A DNA stretch of 64,000 bases, from NCBI GenBank assembly GCA_942490645.1, contig CALNXN010000010.1, positions 434,001 to 498,000 on the forward strand, given 5' to 3'. Numbering within the stretch: position 1 is the stretch's first letter; every line of letters starts with the position of its first letter. The notes beneath the pieces are model-generated. The model saw nothing but the letters and a program-made list of their open reading frames with translations. It was not told where the DNA came from and made no database searches. This document shows, piece by piece, positions 28,626-37,186 of this stretch. The DNA comes from CALNXN01 sp942490645 (lineage in GTDB: Bacteria > Pseudomonadota > Alphaproteobacteria > Rhodobacterales > Rhodobacteraceae). The translations under genes and the position numbers were made by a program.

Positions 28626-29849
28626 TTAGCCGGCAGCCTCGGCGCGATTTAGCGCACAATGTGACCATAGGTTGTCCATTGCCTGAATGAGCGCGTCGAT
28701 TTCCTTGGGGCCATGCACGGGTGATGGTGTGAACCGCAGCCGTTCCGTGCCGCGCGGCACCGTCGGGAAATTGATCGGCTGGACGTAAATGCCGTGATCT
28801 TCCAACAGCATATCGGACAGCAGCTTGGTGTGGACAGGATCGCCCACCATAACCGGCACGATATGGCTGCCATGATCAATCAAGGGCAAACCAAGACCTT
28901 TGAGGCGCAGCTTGAGGATGCGGGCTTGGGTCTGGTGGCGTTCGCGCAATTCTGGGGCGGTCTTGAGGAACGCGACCGACGCCGCAGCGCCCGCAGCAAC
29001 CGCGGGCGGCAAACTGGTCGTAAAGATGAACCCCGGCGCGTAAGACCTTATGGCATCACACATTTTCGCTGACGCTGCAATGTATCCGCCCATCACACCG
29101 TAGGCCTTGGCCAATGTGCCGTTGATCATGTCGATCCTGTGCATCAACCCATCGCGCTCCGCCACACCAGCGCCGCGCGGGCCATACATGCCAACGGCAT
29201 GCACTTCGTCGATATAGGTCAGCGCGCCGAATTCATCGGCCAGATCGCAAATCTCTTCGATTGGGCCAAAATCACCGTCCATCGAATAGATCGATTCAAA
29301 GGCGATCAGCTTGGGCGCATCCGGGTCGTCAGCATCAAGCAGCTCACGCAAATGCGCCACGTCATTGTGCCGGAAAATCCGCTTGGCACCGCCATTACGG
29401 CGCACGCCTTCGATCATGCTGGCATGGTTCAGCGCGTCGGAGTAAATAATGAGCCCTGGAAAGAGCTTGGGCAGCGTACTTAAAGTCGCATCATTCGCGA
29501 TATAGGCAGAGGTAAACAGCAATGCGGCTTCCTTGCCATGCAGATCGGACAGTTCCGCCTCCAGCCGCTTGTGATAGACCGTGGTGCCGGAAATGTTGCG
29601 CGTGCCTCCAGAGCCTGCGCCCGTGGCATCCAGCGCCTCTTTCATTGCGTCCAGAACAACCGGGTTCTGGCCCATGCCCAGATAGTCGTTGCCGCACCAG
29701 ACGGTGATGTCCTGTTCCGCCCCATCGGGCCGCGTCCAGACCGCATGCGGGAAATGCCCATTGCGCCGTTCGATATCAATAAAGGTGCGGTAGCGCCCTT
29801 CATCGTGCAGCCGTGTCAGTGCTTGGTCCAGTTTCTCGGTATAATTCAC
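28626..29849 (-). CDS. hemA: 5-aminolevulinate synthase
   Basis: PLP enzyme that condenses glycine and succinyl-CoA, the first step of tetrapyrrole synthesis in alphaproteobacteria. 407 residues. A GTG start at 29849 is chosen because CGGAG lies eight bases before it and the protein then begins with NYTEKLDQALTRLHDEGRYR, as in Rhodobacter HemA. The ATG eight bases earlier is out of frame. Motifs: TVWCGNDYLGMGQ, GAGSGGTRNISGT, YIDEVHAVGMYGPRGAG and the cofactor lysine in NGTLAKAYGVMGGY. An FnrL-type box lies 124 bases upstream, so oxygen control is likely. Confidence 0.97.
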   Translation of the reverse strand: MNYTEKLDQALTRLHDEGRYRTFIDIERRNGHFPHAVWTRPDGAEQDITVWCGNDYLGMGQNPVVLDAMKEALDATGAGSGGTRNISGTTVYHKRLEAELSDLHGKEAALLFTSAYIANDATLSTLPKLFPGLIIYSDALNHASMIEGVRRNGGAKRIFRHNDVAHLRELLDADDPDAPKLIAFESIYSMDGDFGPIEEICDLADEFGALTYIDEVHAVGMYGPRGAGVAERDGLMHRIDMINGTLAKAYGVMGGYIAASAKMCDAIRSYAPGFIFTTSLPPAVAAGAAASVAFLKTAPELRERHQTQARILKLRLKGLGLPLIDHGSHIVPVMVGDPVHTKLLSDMLLEDHGIYVQPINFPTVPRGTERLRFTPSPVHGPKEIDALIQAMDNLWSHCALNRAEAAG

Positions 29850-29972
29850 CGGGCATCTCCGTTTCATCAAGACAGTGGCCAGAACCGCCAGCACCCATCC
29901 CTATTCCTTAGAACGAATATAGATTGCACGGCTCAGGTTCAATGACATTGAGCCGGGCACCATGTCGCAGCA

Positions 29973-29986
29973 TTGATCCACATCAA
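29973..29986. promoter_or_regulatory. FnrL/FNR-type binding site
   Basis: TTGATCCACATCAA, a perfect match to the FNR consensus TTGAT-N4-ATCAA. It is 124 bases before the hemA start and 120 bases before the plus-strand membrane protein gene, in the divergent region. FnrL is known to control hemA in Rhodobacter under low oxygen. Confidence 0.88.
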
Positions 29987-30105
29987 ACTGAATAAAGTTA
30001 ATACGTCCAGTCCGGTATTCCCTACTACCTTTGCGCGAAGATGCACGGCAACTTGTCTGCAGCGCCGCAATTTCGGCGGCCATCACAAGGTGAGGGTTCA
30101 CCAAG

Positions 30106-30441
30106 ATGATTATGCAGTTCAACACATCTACAGCCGTCCTTTTGATGGCTCTCACGGCCTCGGGCTATGCCTTGGCGACCGTGGGCATGAAAATGGCCAG
30201 CGGTGGGATGTCGACGACAGCGCTGGCGTTGATCAGCGCAGGATTGATCGGTGCCGTTTTGGCCGAGGTCGTGCTGTTGCGCCACGCCGATCTCGAGGTC
30301 ATCTACATCGGCATCATCGTCGTCGAGAGCCTGCTGGTTCTGGCCTATGCAGCCCATATCGGCGGCGCATTGACAGGCGCCCAAATCCTTGGCGCCGGGT
30401 TCGTCTTGGGCGGGTTTGCATTGGTCACACTGGGCGAGTGA
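30106..30441 (+). CDS. Small four-helix membrane protein, SMR-like
   Basis: 111 residues with four predicted membrane helices. The first is TSTAVLLMALTASGYALAT, and the last is AQILGAGFVLGGFALVTLG. Overall layout, length and the closing GAGFVLGGFALV segment resemble the small multidrug resistance/EamA half-repeat fold. The family's usual membrane glutamate may be the E in GAVLAEVVLL or VVESLLV. An AAGGTGAGGG site lies upstream. It shares the FNR-box intergenic region with hemA. No substrate can be proposed. Confidence 0.7.
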   Translation: MIMQFNTSTAVLLMALTASGYALATVGMKMASGGMSTTALALISAGLIGAVLAEVVLLRHADLEVIYIGIIVVESLLVLAYAAHIGGALTGAQILGAGFVLGGFALVTLGE

Positions 30442-30502
30442 TCGCTCTGGACACGGTCGCGCGCCTTGATAGGGTCGGCGCAAACCAAATCAGGAGCCGC
30501 CC

Positions 30503-31873
30503 ATGTCCCTCGACGCCGTCTTGTCGCGCATTGACGATGATATTCCACACGCGCTGGAGCGTTTGTTCAGCCTGCTGCGCATCCCCTCCATTTCCACCGA
30601 CCCGGCGTTTGCCGCTGATTGCGATGCCGCCGCCGACATGCTGGTGGCCGACCTCCAAAGCCTGGGCGTGGACGCGGCCAAACATCCCACCCCGGGTCAC
30701 CCGATGGTCATGGGCCATGTGGATGGCCCCGGTCCGCATCTGCTGTTTTACGGCCACTATGATGTGCAGCCGGTCGATCCGCTCGATCTGTGGGACCGTG
30801 ACCCGTTTGATCCCGAATTGCAGGACACGCCCAAGGGTCAGGTGATCCGCGCGCGGGGGGCCGCTGACGACAAGGGGCAGTTGATGACCTTCCTGGAGGC
30901 TTGCCGTGCGTGGAAAGCCGTCCATGGCACCCTGCCCTGCAAGCTGACGTTCTTTCTGGAAGGCGAAGAGGAAAGCGGCTCGCCTTCGCTGGTGCCGTTC
31001 ATGCAAGAGCACAAAGACAAGCTCAAAGCCGATTATGCGCTGATCTGCGACACGGGCATGTTCGAATCCAAGACCCCCGCCGTCGTAACCATGCTGCGCG
31101 GGCTTCTGGGCGAAGAGATTACCGTCACCGGCCCCGATCTTGATCTGCATTCGGGCATGTATGGCGGTGTGGCGATGAACCCCATCCGCGTGCTGAGCCG
31201 GATCATCGCGTCCCTGCATGACGACGAGGGGCACATCACCGTGCCGGGGTTTTATGATGGCGTGCCCGAATTGCCCGATGCGATCCGCCAGCAATGGCAG
31301 GGGCTGGCGTTTGATCACGCCACGTTTCTGGGCGATGTCGGTTTGTCGATCCCTGCAGGGGAGCAAGACCGCACGCCACTGGAGATGATCTGGTCGCGGC
31401 CCACCTGCGAAGTGAACGGCATCTGGGGTGGATACACCGGGGCGGGCTTCAAAACCGTTCTGCCCTCGCATGCCCATGCCAAGATCAGTTTCCGCCTCGT
31501 CGGCACTCAGGACCCTTTCGCCATCCGTGACAACTTTCGCGCAATGGTGCGCGAGATGGTGCCTGCTGATTGCAAGGTCGAATTCTCAGGCCACGGCAAC
31601 AGCCCGGCCTCTGTCACCGACACCTCGGGGGCCGCGTTTGAAGCGGCGCGCGCCGCCCTCACCGACGAATGGGGTGTACCGGCGGCCTATGTCGGCTGCG
31701 GCGGGTCGATCCCGATTGCGGGTTTCTTTCAGGACATCGTCGACACCACACCCATGCTGATCGGCTTTGGCAAGGACGATGACGCCATTCACAGCCCGAA
31801 CGAGAAATACGACCTCGAAAGCTTTCACAAGGGCATCCGCAGTTGGGCGCGCATTCTGGCGGCCCTCACATAA
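30503..31873 (+). CDS. M20-family dipeptidase / metallopeptidase
   Basis: Cytosolic di-zinc exopeptidase of 456 residues. Metal-binding residues appear in LLFYGHYDVQPVDP (His, Asp), ARGAADDKGQL (bridging Asp) and FLEGEEESGSPS (catalytic Glu pair). The dimerisation insert includes DLHSGMYGGVAMNP and the C-terminal zinc His is in DDAIHSPNEKYDLES. This pattern fits carnosinase-like M20 dipeptidases (M20F/ArgE-DapE superfamily). The gene downstream starts 12 bases later, so they form an operon. The natural peptide is not known. Confidence 0.92.
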   Translation: MSLDAVLSRIDDDIPHALERLFSLLRIPSISTDPAFAADCDAAADMLVADLQSLGVDAAKHPTPGHPMVMGHVDGPGPHLLFYGHYDVQPVDPLDLWDRDPFDPELQDTPKGQVIRARGAADDKGQLMTFLEACRAWKAVHGTLPCKLTFFLEGEEESGSPSLVPFMQEHKDKLKADYALICDTGMFESKTPAVVTMLRGLLGEEITVTGPDLDLHSGMYGGVAMNPIRVLSRIIASLHDDEGHITVPGFYDGVPELPDAIRQQWQGLAFDHATFLGDVGLSIPAGEQDRTPLEMIWSRPTCEVNGIWGGYTGAGFKTVLPSHAHAKISFRLVGTQDPFAIRDNFRAMVREMVPADCKVEFSGHGNSPASVTDTSGAAFEAARAALTDEWGVPAAYVGCGGSIPIAGFFQDIVDTTPMLIGFGKDDDAIHSPNEKYDLESFHKGIRSWARILAALT

Positions 31874-31885
31874 GGGCGCGGCATC

Positions 31886-32749
31886 ATGATCCCCGGGTTT
31901 GAAAGCGCCACAGCCGCGGTCAATGGCCAGCAGATCGCCTATAGCGTCGGGGGCAGTGGGCCAGCGGTACTGCTGCTCCATGGCTTCCCGCAAACCCATG
32001 CCATGTGGCACGGCGTGGCGCCTGCGCTGGCTGCGCATTTCACCGTGGTTGCCCCAGATTTGCGTGGCTATGGCGCCAGTTCCAAACCCCAAGGCACCGA
32101 AGCCTACCGATTTCGGCATATGGCAGCGGACCAACACGCGCTGATGCAACATCTGGGGTTTGAGCAGTTTCATCTGGTGGGCCATGACCGGGGTGCGCGG
32201 ACCGCGCACAGGCTGACGCTCGATGCACAGGACGCCGTCCAAAGCCTGACGCTGATGGACATCGTGCCCACGCATCTGTTGCTCGATGACCTGACCCGAC
32301 AGGTCGCGCAGGCCTATTACCATTGGTTCTTTCTGGCCCAGCCCGCGCCCTTTCCCGAAACCATGATCGGCCATGACCCGGACGCCTATTTTGAAAGCTG
32401 CCTGCTGGGTTGGGGTGCGGCCGGGCTTGATGATTTCGATGCGGACGCGCTTGCCGCTTACCGAAAGGCATGGCGTAACCCTGAAACGATCCGGGGTATG
32501 TGCGCTGATTACCGCGCCGCCTTGCGCCATGATTTTGATGATGATGCCGTCGATCTGGAGCGGCGCGTCACCTGCCCGTCCCTCGTGCTTTATGGCGCAG
32601 ACGGGATCATGGCGCAGGCCTATGACGTCCCCGCCACATGGGCCGATCGGCTGTCGGACATGCGATCTGCGGGCATACCGGGGGGGCATTTCTTTGTCGA
32701 CACCAACCCCAAGGCCACGGCGCAGGCGCTGCTGGCGTTTCTGCGCTAG
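31886..32749 (+). CDS. Alpha/beta hydrolase, haloacetate dehalogenase-like
   Basis: 287 residues. The nucleophile Asp is in LVGHDRGARTAHRL, where Asp-Arg-x-x-Arg is the haloacetate dehalogenase signature with two carboxylate-binding arginines. YYHWFFLAQPAPFPE provides the His-Trp pair that binds the halide. The catalytic His lies near the end in IPGGHFFVDTNP. The oxyanion region is LLLHGFPQTHAMWH. Together these argue for carbon-halogen cleavage of halo- or fluoroacetate rather than a plain esterase, although epoxide hydrolases share much of the fold. Co-transcribed with the M20 peptidase. Confidence 0.85.
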   Translation: MIPGFESATAAVNGQQIAYSVGGSGPAVLLLHGFPQTHAMWHGVAPALAAHFTVVAPDLRGYGASSKPQGTEAYRFRHMAADQHALMQHLGFEQFHLVGHDRGARTAHRLTLDAQDAVQSLTLMDIVPTHLLLDDLTRQVAQAYYHWFFLAQPAPFPETMIGHDPDAYFESCLLGWGAAGLDDFDADALAAYRKAWRNPETIRGMCADYRAALRHDFDDDAVDLERRVTCPSLVLYGADGIMAQAYDVPATWADRLSDMRSAGIPGGHFFVDTNPKATAQALLAFLR

Positions 32750-32761
32750 GGCACGCGGGGC

Positions 32762-33634
32762 TCACACAACGCCGACGAACCGGTCGGGCAACTTGTATTG
32801 CACCGCCGCATCGGGGCGGTCGAACTGGTAAAATCCGGTGTCACCGCGAGGCTTCCATGTGGCCCGCATATCCGCGCGCAACGGTGACATATCAAAGCCA
32901 TCCGCCGCTGGCATCTGTGCAAACCCGTCAAAGATCGCCTGATCCGCGCCGCGCGCTTCTGCGAACCAGTGTTTTCCGATAGCCGCCTCTTTGACCGTCG
33001 CGCCCACATCTGCCACGACCGCATTGCGCCGATCCATTGCGTCAACATATGCGTCGTAATCGCAAAACTTCAGATGCAGCAGATAAAGCGCATCAGGCGC
33101 ATGCAGTTTGTCGTATTGGGTGAAATGACCGCCCCGAGCGATTTTGACGGGCGCGCCGATGATGCAAGGTTTGGAATAATGCGGCGCATGGCGCACATAG
33201 CGGCGCGGGCCCAGAATTTGCGCGTCGATCGGGTCGTGCTCGATATCCGTGCGGTGCATGACCTCCAATCCCAGCGGCGTCAGAACCCGCCCGCTGGGCG
33301 CGTTGGCCAAAATATCAGGCAAGGACGCCCCGGCCTGCGGATCCGCAATCACCAATTCATCGACGTCGCCGACGATCACGTAGCGATAGTAGCGCCGCAG
33401 CCCGCCCACCAGATTGTTCAGCAGACCCCAGCGTTTTACATCGAAATTCTTGTGCGGATCACCCGGGATGCCGATCACATTGCAGCCCTGCGCCATCTGT
33501 GCGACCGCGTCGCCCCGGCCATGATTGATCACATAGCAGTTTTCACGGCCAAAAAGCGTCCCGTAGTGGCGCAGCCATGCCTTGAGGAAAAACGCGTCAT
33601 CGCGCACCATGGTGACAACTGCTGTACTGCTCAT
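32762..33634 (-). CDS. Glycosyltransferase family 2-like protein
   Basis: 290 residues. Start MSSTAVVTMVRDDAFFLKAW at 33634, preceded by a purine-rich GGGGCAGG. The N-terminal nucleotide-sugar fold is followed by a metal-binding DxD-like motif in VIVGDVDELVIADPQ. HLKFCDYDAYVDAMDRR near the C-terminus is typical of the Glyco_tranf_2_4 group. It probably adds a sugar to a surface glycan. It is convergent with the dehalogenase and divergent from a sulfotransferase-like gene, which suggests joint glycan modification. Confidence 0.8.
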   Translation of the reverse strand: MSSTAVVTMVRDDAFFLKAWLRHYGTLFGRENCYVINHGRGDAVAQMAQGCNVIGIPGDPHKNFDVKRWGLLNNLVGGLRRYYRYVIVGDVDELVIADPQAGASLPDILANAPSGRVLTPLGLEVMHRTDIEHDPIDAQILGPRRYVRHAPHYSKPCIIGAPVKIARGGHFTQYDKLHAPDALYLLHLKFCDYDAYVDAMDRRNAVVADVGATVKEAAIGKHWFAEARGADQAIFDGFAQMPAADGFDMSPLRADMRATWKPRGDTGFYQFDRPDAAVQYKLPDRFVGVV

Positions 33635-33745
33635 CCCTGCCCCGCTTGCGGCCTGTGCCAAGCTTGCGTATCGTTTCGTCAATGATGTAGCCGAACCGGC
33701 CCGATAAGAGAAACTCAAAATGCCATTGCTCTGCGCGCGGCCCTC

Positions 33746-34516
33746 ATGACCTGCCCGGACGATTTTGCCCAGTCCATGCGCGACACGGGGCTGTGCATCC
33801 GCACCGTCACCGACACGCCCCCGGACATGTTTCAGGTGATGGGGGAACGGGCGAGTGCCACGAATTTCATTCGCAAGACGATCCAGAAAAACACCGATCT
33901 CTTTCGCACCGAGGGGTTGGGCTGGAAACATGGTTTTCCCACGATGGTCGCGATCCCGCAAAACCTGTTGGTGGTGTGCGCCGTGCGCAATGCGGTCGAC
34001 TGGGCGCTTTCGATGTACACGCGTCCCTGGCATGCACACCCCGACATGCAGGCGCTGGGGTTTTCGGACTTCATCCGCGCGCCGTGGAACAGCATCGTGG
34101 ACCGCCAAGACGACTTCGAACAGATGCACGCCGAAGTGCGCACCCAGGGCGTGGCCCTGCAACTGGACCGCGACCCGATCACCGGCGCGATGTTTCCATC
34201 GCTGTTCGCGCTGCGACGGGCCAAACTCAACAGCCTGATGGGGTTTTGGGCGCGCGGGGCGTCGGTGGCCTTTGTGCGCGCCGAAGCCGTACAGGCTGAC
34301 CCCGAAGGCATGATCGACGCTTTGCGCGCGGGGTTGGCCCTGCCACCGGCGCGCAAACCGTTCAATCCGGTCAAGCGGCGCATGGGCAACCGGTTCATGC
34401 TTTCGGTGCCCGAGCGCGCGCCGACGCCCGAACAGATGTCATCCGATGACATGGCCTTCCTGCGCGCCACACTGGATTTGGAGCAGGAAGCGGCGCTGGG
34501 ATATCACTACGATTGA
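33746..34516 (+). CDS. Sulfotransferase-like protein
   Basis: About 256 residues. FQVMGERASATNFIRKTI resembles the 5'-phosphosulfate loop of a sulfotransferase subgroup. VVCAVRNAVDWALSMYTRPW resembles the 3'-phosphate motif (Arg...Ser). No good ribosome binding site precedes the ATG at 33746. A better one (AAGAGAAAC) precedes an ATG at 33720 whose frame closes after nine codons, so the true N-terminus is uncertain. It would transfer sulfate from PAPS to a carbohydrate or lipid. A bidirectional terminator follows. Confidence 0.65.
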   Translation: MTCPDDFAQSMRDTGLCIRTVTDTPPDMFQVMGERASATNFIRKTIQKNTDLFRTEGLGWKHGFPTMVAIPQNLLVVCAVRNAVDWALSMYTRPWHAHPDMQALGFSDFIRAPWNSIVDRQDDFEQMHAEVRTQGVALQLDRDPITGAMFPSLFALRRAKLNSLMGFWARGASVAFVRAEAVQADPEGMIDALRAGLALPPARKPFNPVKRRMGNRFMLSVPERAPTPEQMSSDDMAFLRATLDLEQEAALGYHYD

Positions 34517-34546
34517 CGCCTTGGCACGGCACATGGCAGCGCCAAG

Positions 34547-34576
34547 AAAAAAGGGACCCCGCGAGGGATCCCTTTT
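34547..34576. terminator. Bidirectional terminator after tRNA-Asp and the sulfotransferase-like gene
   Basis: AAAAGGGACCCC pairs with GGGATCCCTTTT across GCGA, with one mismatched step. A-run on the left and T-run on the right give termination signals on both strands. Confidence 0.8.
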
Positions 34577-34586
34577 CAGACAGCGG

Positions 34587-34663
34587 TGGCGCGGTTGACG
34601 GGGCTCGAACCCGCGACCCCCGGCGTGACAGGCCGGTACTCTAACCAACTGAGCTACAACCGC
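34587..34663 (-). tRNA. tRNA-Asp (GTC)
   Basis: 77 bases including an encoded CCA. Acceptor stem GCGGTTG with CAACCGC, discriminator G, D-arm AGCTCAGTTGGTTAGAGT. The anticodon loop CTGTCAC gives GTC, and the T-arm is GGGTTCGAACCCC. Confidence 0.97.
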
Positions 34664-34773
34664 CCGCTGCAAACGAAGCAACCAAGGCCGCAACGCGTTG
34701 GGTCGTATTATGGCCCCGCCCCGCCCCCGTCAAGCAGGTTGGCGTACCGATCCACGATTTTTTTCACACCAAT

Positions 34774-35409
34774 TTACAAAGCGTCCGCAAAGGCGTGGTT
34801 CTTGTCGCGGTGGCCGGCCTCATCGGCGCGCACCGCCCGGATCACATCATCCAGACGCGCGTCCGCCCCCAACGCCCAGTAGCGCACCGCAAGTTCGGGT
34901 GCCGGTACGTTTTCAACGGCACCGCTTTCCACCTCCGCCAGATATTGCGTGTAGCTGATCACGGCCTCTTCCTCGAGATAGCCCACCACCCGGTGCGCGA
35001 TCTTGGGCCCAAAGAGATAGAGGAAGAAATACAGATTGAAGAACACCGCTTGGCCCAACATGATCAACGCGCGCTCGAACATGCTCGGCTGGGCGATCTG
35101 AATGAAGGTCATCAAGTGCATACGCTCGTTTTCCGCTTCGTCGAGCAATTCACGGATCCAGCCCTGATCTTCGCGGATATGACGCAGTGCCTTAAGGTGT
35201 TGCAACAACCCGCCCACCATTCCGGGCACAGCCGCAACTGTTTCCAGCACCACGGCCCGGTGCCCGTAGCGTTTGGCAAAAAACGCATCGGCAAACAGCC
35301 GCAAAACCTTGACCAGACGCAATGCGATCCGGTCGCGCAAATCGCGCGGCACGCGGTGGTGATGAAGCACAACTTCTTTTGGTATTTCAATGGGTTCTAG
35401 AACAGACAT
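34774..35409 (-). CDS. aox: Alternative (cyanide-insensitive) ubiquinol oxidase
   Basis: Di-iron inner-membrane protein of 211 residues that oxidises ubiquinol and reduces oxygen to water without pumping protons. All ligand motifs are present: RAVVLETVAAVPGM (first Glu), DEAENERMHLMTF (Glu and His), GYLEEEAVISYTQYL (Glu) and VRADEAGHRDKNHAFAD (Glu-x-x-His). A strong AGGAGGATGATACC site precedes the ATG. The length matches bacterial AOX, with no mitochondrial extension. It stands alone beside tRNA-Asp. AOX is patchy among marine alphaproteobacteria. It would let electrons bypass cytochrome oxidases under stress or inhibitors. Confidence 0.95.
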   Translation of the reverse strand: MSVLEPIEIPKEVVLHHHRVPRDLRDRIALRLVKVLRLFADAFFAKRYGHRAVVLETVAAVPGMVGGLLQHLKALRHIREDQGWIRELLDEAENERMHLMTFIQIAQPSMFERALIMLGQAVFFNLYFFLYLFGPKIAHRVVGYLEEEAVISYTQYLAEVESGAVENVPAPELAVRYWALGADARLDDVIRAVRADEAGHRDKNHAFADAL

Positions 35410-35488
35410 GGTATCATCCTCCTACAGTGTGAAACATAGGATCAAACGGCACTTCGGACAGGCACTGCGACACTAAGGACACCGCACC

Positions 35489-36190
35489 TCAACGATGATC
35501 TGCAACAATGCGGCTGGCCAATTCCTGTGCCCACAGCCGGTACACCTCCGGTCCGGGATGAAACCCGTCGCGCGCCATCATCGCGGGATCAAGCGGCAAG
35601 TCGAAGGTGACCAAATCGGTATCCTCTTCTGCCGCCAAAGCCGCCCGTTGCGCCGCCATCAACCTGTCAGCATGATGCCCCAGAATGCGCGCCAAGGGCT
35701 GCGGCAGCAGCGGAAACGCCCCCAATGGCGGCAAGCCCGTCACATAGATGCGCCGCACGCCAAAAGCGTCGCGCAACAGGGTGCGCATGGCCTGACCAGT
35801 TTGTACCCAAGCCCGTGTCGGCAGCAATCGCGTGGCGTCATTCACCCCCAGCGCGATCACCGCGACGTCAAAGGGTTCGGCCTGCGCCGCGCGCAGCCGC
35901 GCGAGCGCCCCTGCCGAGGTGACACCCGTGCGTGCATCCAAGCGCCATGTCACGCTGTGGCTCTGCGCAAGTGCGGCGATCAGCTGACCCGAAAGCGCCT
36001 CTGATTGATGGTCGACACCGACACCTGCCGCTGACGAATCGCCCACGATCAGCAGGCGCAGCGGCGGGCCTTGTCCGGCCTTGCCGCGTCTCGGGCCAGC
36101 GGCTTCGGGCAGACGCAACGCGCGCGCCATCACCCACACAGCCTGCGCTGCCAGAACGGGCGACAAAACCAGATGAACCAACCTGTGCAT
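35489..36190 (-). CDS. SGNH/GDSL-family hydrolase
   Basis: 233 residues. An N-terminal hydrophobic segment (LVHLVLSPVLAAQAVWVMA) may anchor it or act as a signal. Block I is LLIVGDSSAAGVGVD with the nucleophilic Ser, block III is VIALGVNDATRL with the catalytic Asn, and block V is ARDGFHPGPEVYRLWA with the Asp and His. It is an esterase or lipase-like enzyme of unknown substrate. The ATG lies eight bases after the pirin stop, so the two are co-transcribed. Confidence 0.9.
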   Translation of the reverse strand: MHRLVHLVLSPVLAAQAVWVMARALRLPEAAGPRRGKAGQGPPLRLLIVGDSSAAGVGVDHQSEALSGQLIAALAQSHSVTWRLDARTGVTSAGALARLRAAQAEPFDVAVIALGVNDATRLLPTRAWVQTGQAMRTLLRDAFGVRRIYVTGLPPLGAFPLLPQPLARILGHHADRLMAAQRAALAAEEDTDLVTFDLPLDPAMMARDGFHPGPEVYRLWAQELASRIVADHR

Positions 36191-36198
36191 CAGCGTGT

Positions 36199-37137
36199 TC
36201 AGCGCTCGGGCAGCGGGATAAACTCCGCGTCATCGCCGGGTGGCAGTTGAAACCGCCCATGCGCCCAATCGCCCGCGCGCCATGCTTCCTTGGCGGCATC
36301 AATCCGGTCCTTGGACGAGGCGACGAAATTCCACCAGATATGGCGCGGTCCGTTCAACGTGGCACCGCCCAAAAGCATCAGCCGTGCGCCCTGCTCCTGC
36401 GCCTTCAGGCTGATCCGATCGCCGGGACGAAAGACCATCATGCGCCCGGCTTCGAACACGTCACCCGCGACGCTGACCGCACCGGACACCACATAGACTC
36501 CACGGTCTTCGTGATCGTCCGGCAGGGGTATGGTGGCCGCTGGCTCGAGTATCGCATCAGCATAAAACATCTCGGAGGCGGTTTTCACCGGTGCCGCCTC
36601 CCCATAGGCGGTCCCCAGGATCAGGCGCACCTCTTTGCCCTCTCCCTCCAGAAAGGGCAGCGCCTCTTTGGGGGCATGTTCAAACGCTGCGGGCTGATCT
36701 TCGGCCTCCTCGGGCAAGGCAACCCATGTCTGAATGCCGAAAAACGGCATCGGATCGACCTGCGTCGCATCATCGGTGCGTTCGGAATGCGTGATCCCAT
36801 GGCCCGCCACCATCCAGTTGACGGCGCCGGGTTCGATCCAGCTGTCCGTGCCCAGACTGTCGCGATGATGCATTCGCCCGCGATAGAGATAGCTGATCGT
36901 GGCCAGTCCGATATGCGGATGCGGGCGCACGTCCATGCCGCGCGTCGGCAAGAACTCCGCCGGGCCCATCTGGTCGAAAAAGATGAACGGGCCAACCATC
37001 TGGCGTTTGGGTGCAGGCAGCGCACGCCGCACCTCAAAACCGCCCAGATCGCGCGCACGCGGCACAATCACGGTTTCGATGGCGTCGACCGCATCACCCA
37101 CCGGGCAATCGGGGTCCAGAGCAGGGTTCCAACTCAC
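36199..37137 (-). CDS. Pirin family protein
   Basis: Bicupin of 312 residues. The GTG start at 37137 has an AAGGAG site at the right distance. Metal-binding histidines are in DVRPHPHIGLATISYLY and GRMHHRDSLG, with the third region VAGHGITHSERTD. FIFFDQMGPAEF is the pirin signature. Bacterial pirins include quercetin dioxygenases and modulators of pyruvate dehydrogenase. The role here is open. First gene of a pirin-GDSL unit. Confidence 0.93.
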   Translation of the reverse strand: MSWNPALDPDCPVGDAVDAIETVIVPRARDLGGFEVRRALPAPKRQMVGPFIFFDQMGPAEFLPTRGMDVRPHPHIGLATISYLYRGRMHHRDSLGTDSWIEPGAVNWMVAGHGITHSERTDDATQVDPMPFFGIQTWVALPEEAEDQPAAFEHAPKEALPFLEGEGKEVRLILGTAYGEAAPVKTASEMFYADAILEPAATIPLPDDHEDRGVYVVSGAVSVAGDVFEAGRMMVFRPGDRISLKAQEQGARLMLLGGATLNGPRHIWWNFVASSKDRIDAAKEAWRAGDWAHGRFQLPPGDDAEFIPLPER

Positions 37138-37186
37138 GACAGGTCTCCTTTATCAGTTGTAAAGAAGATACGTCAGCCGCGCAGGA

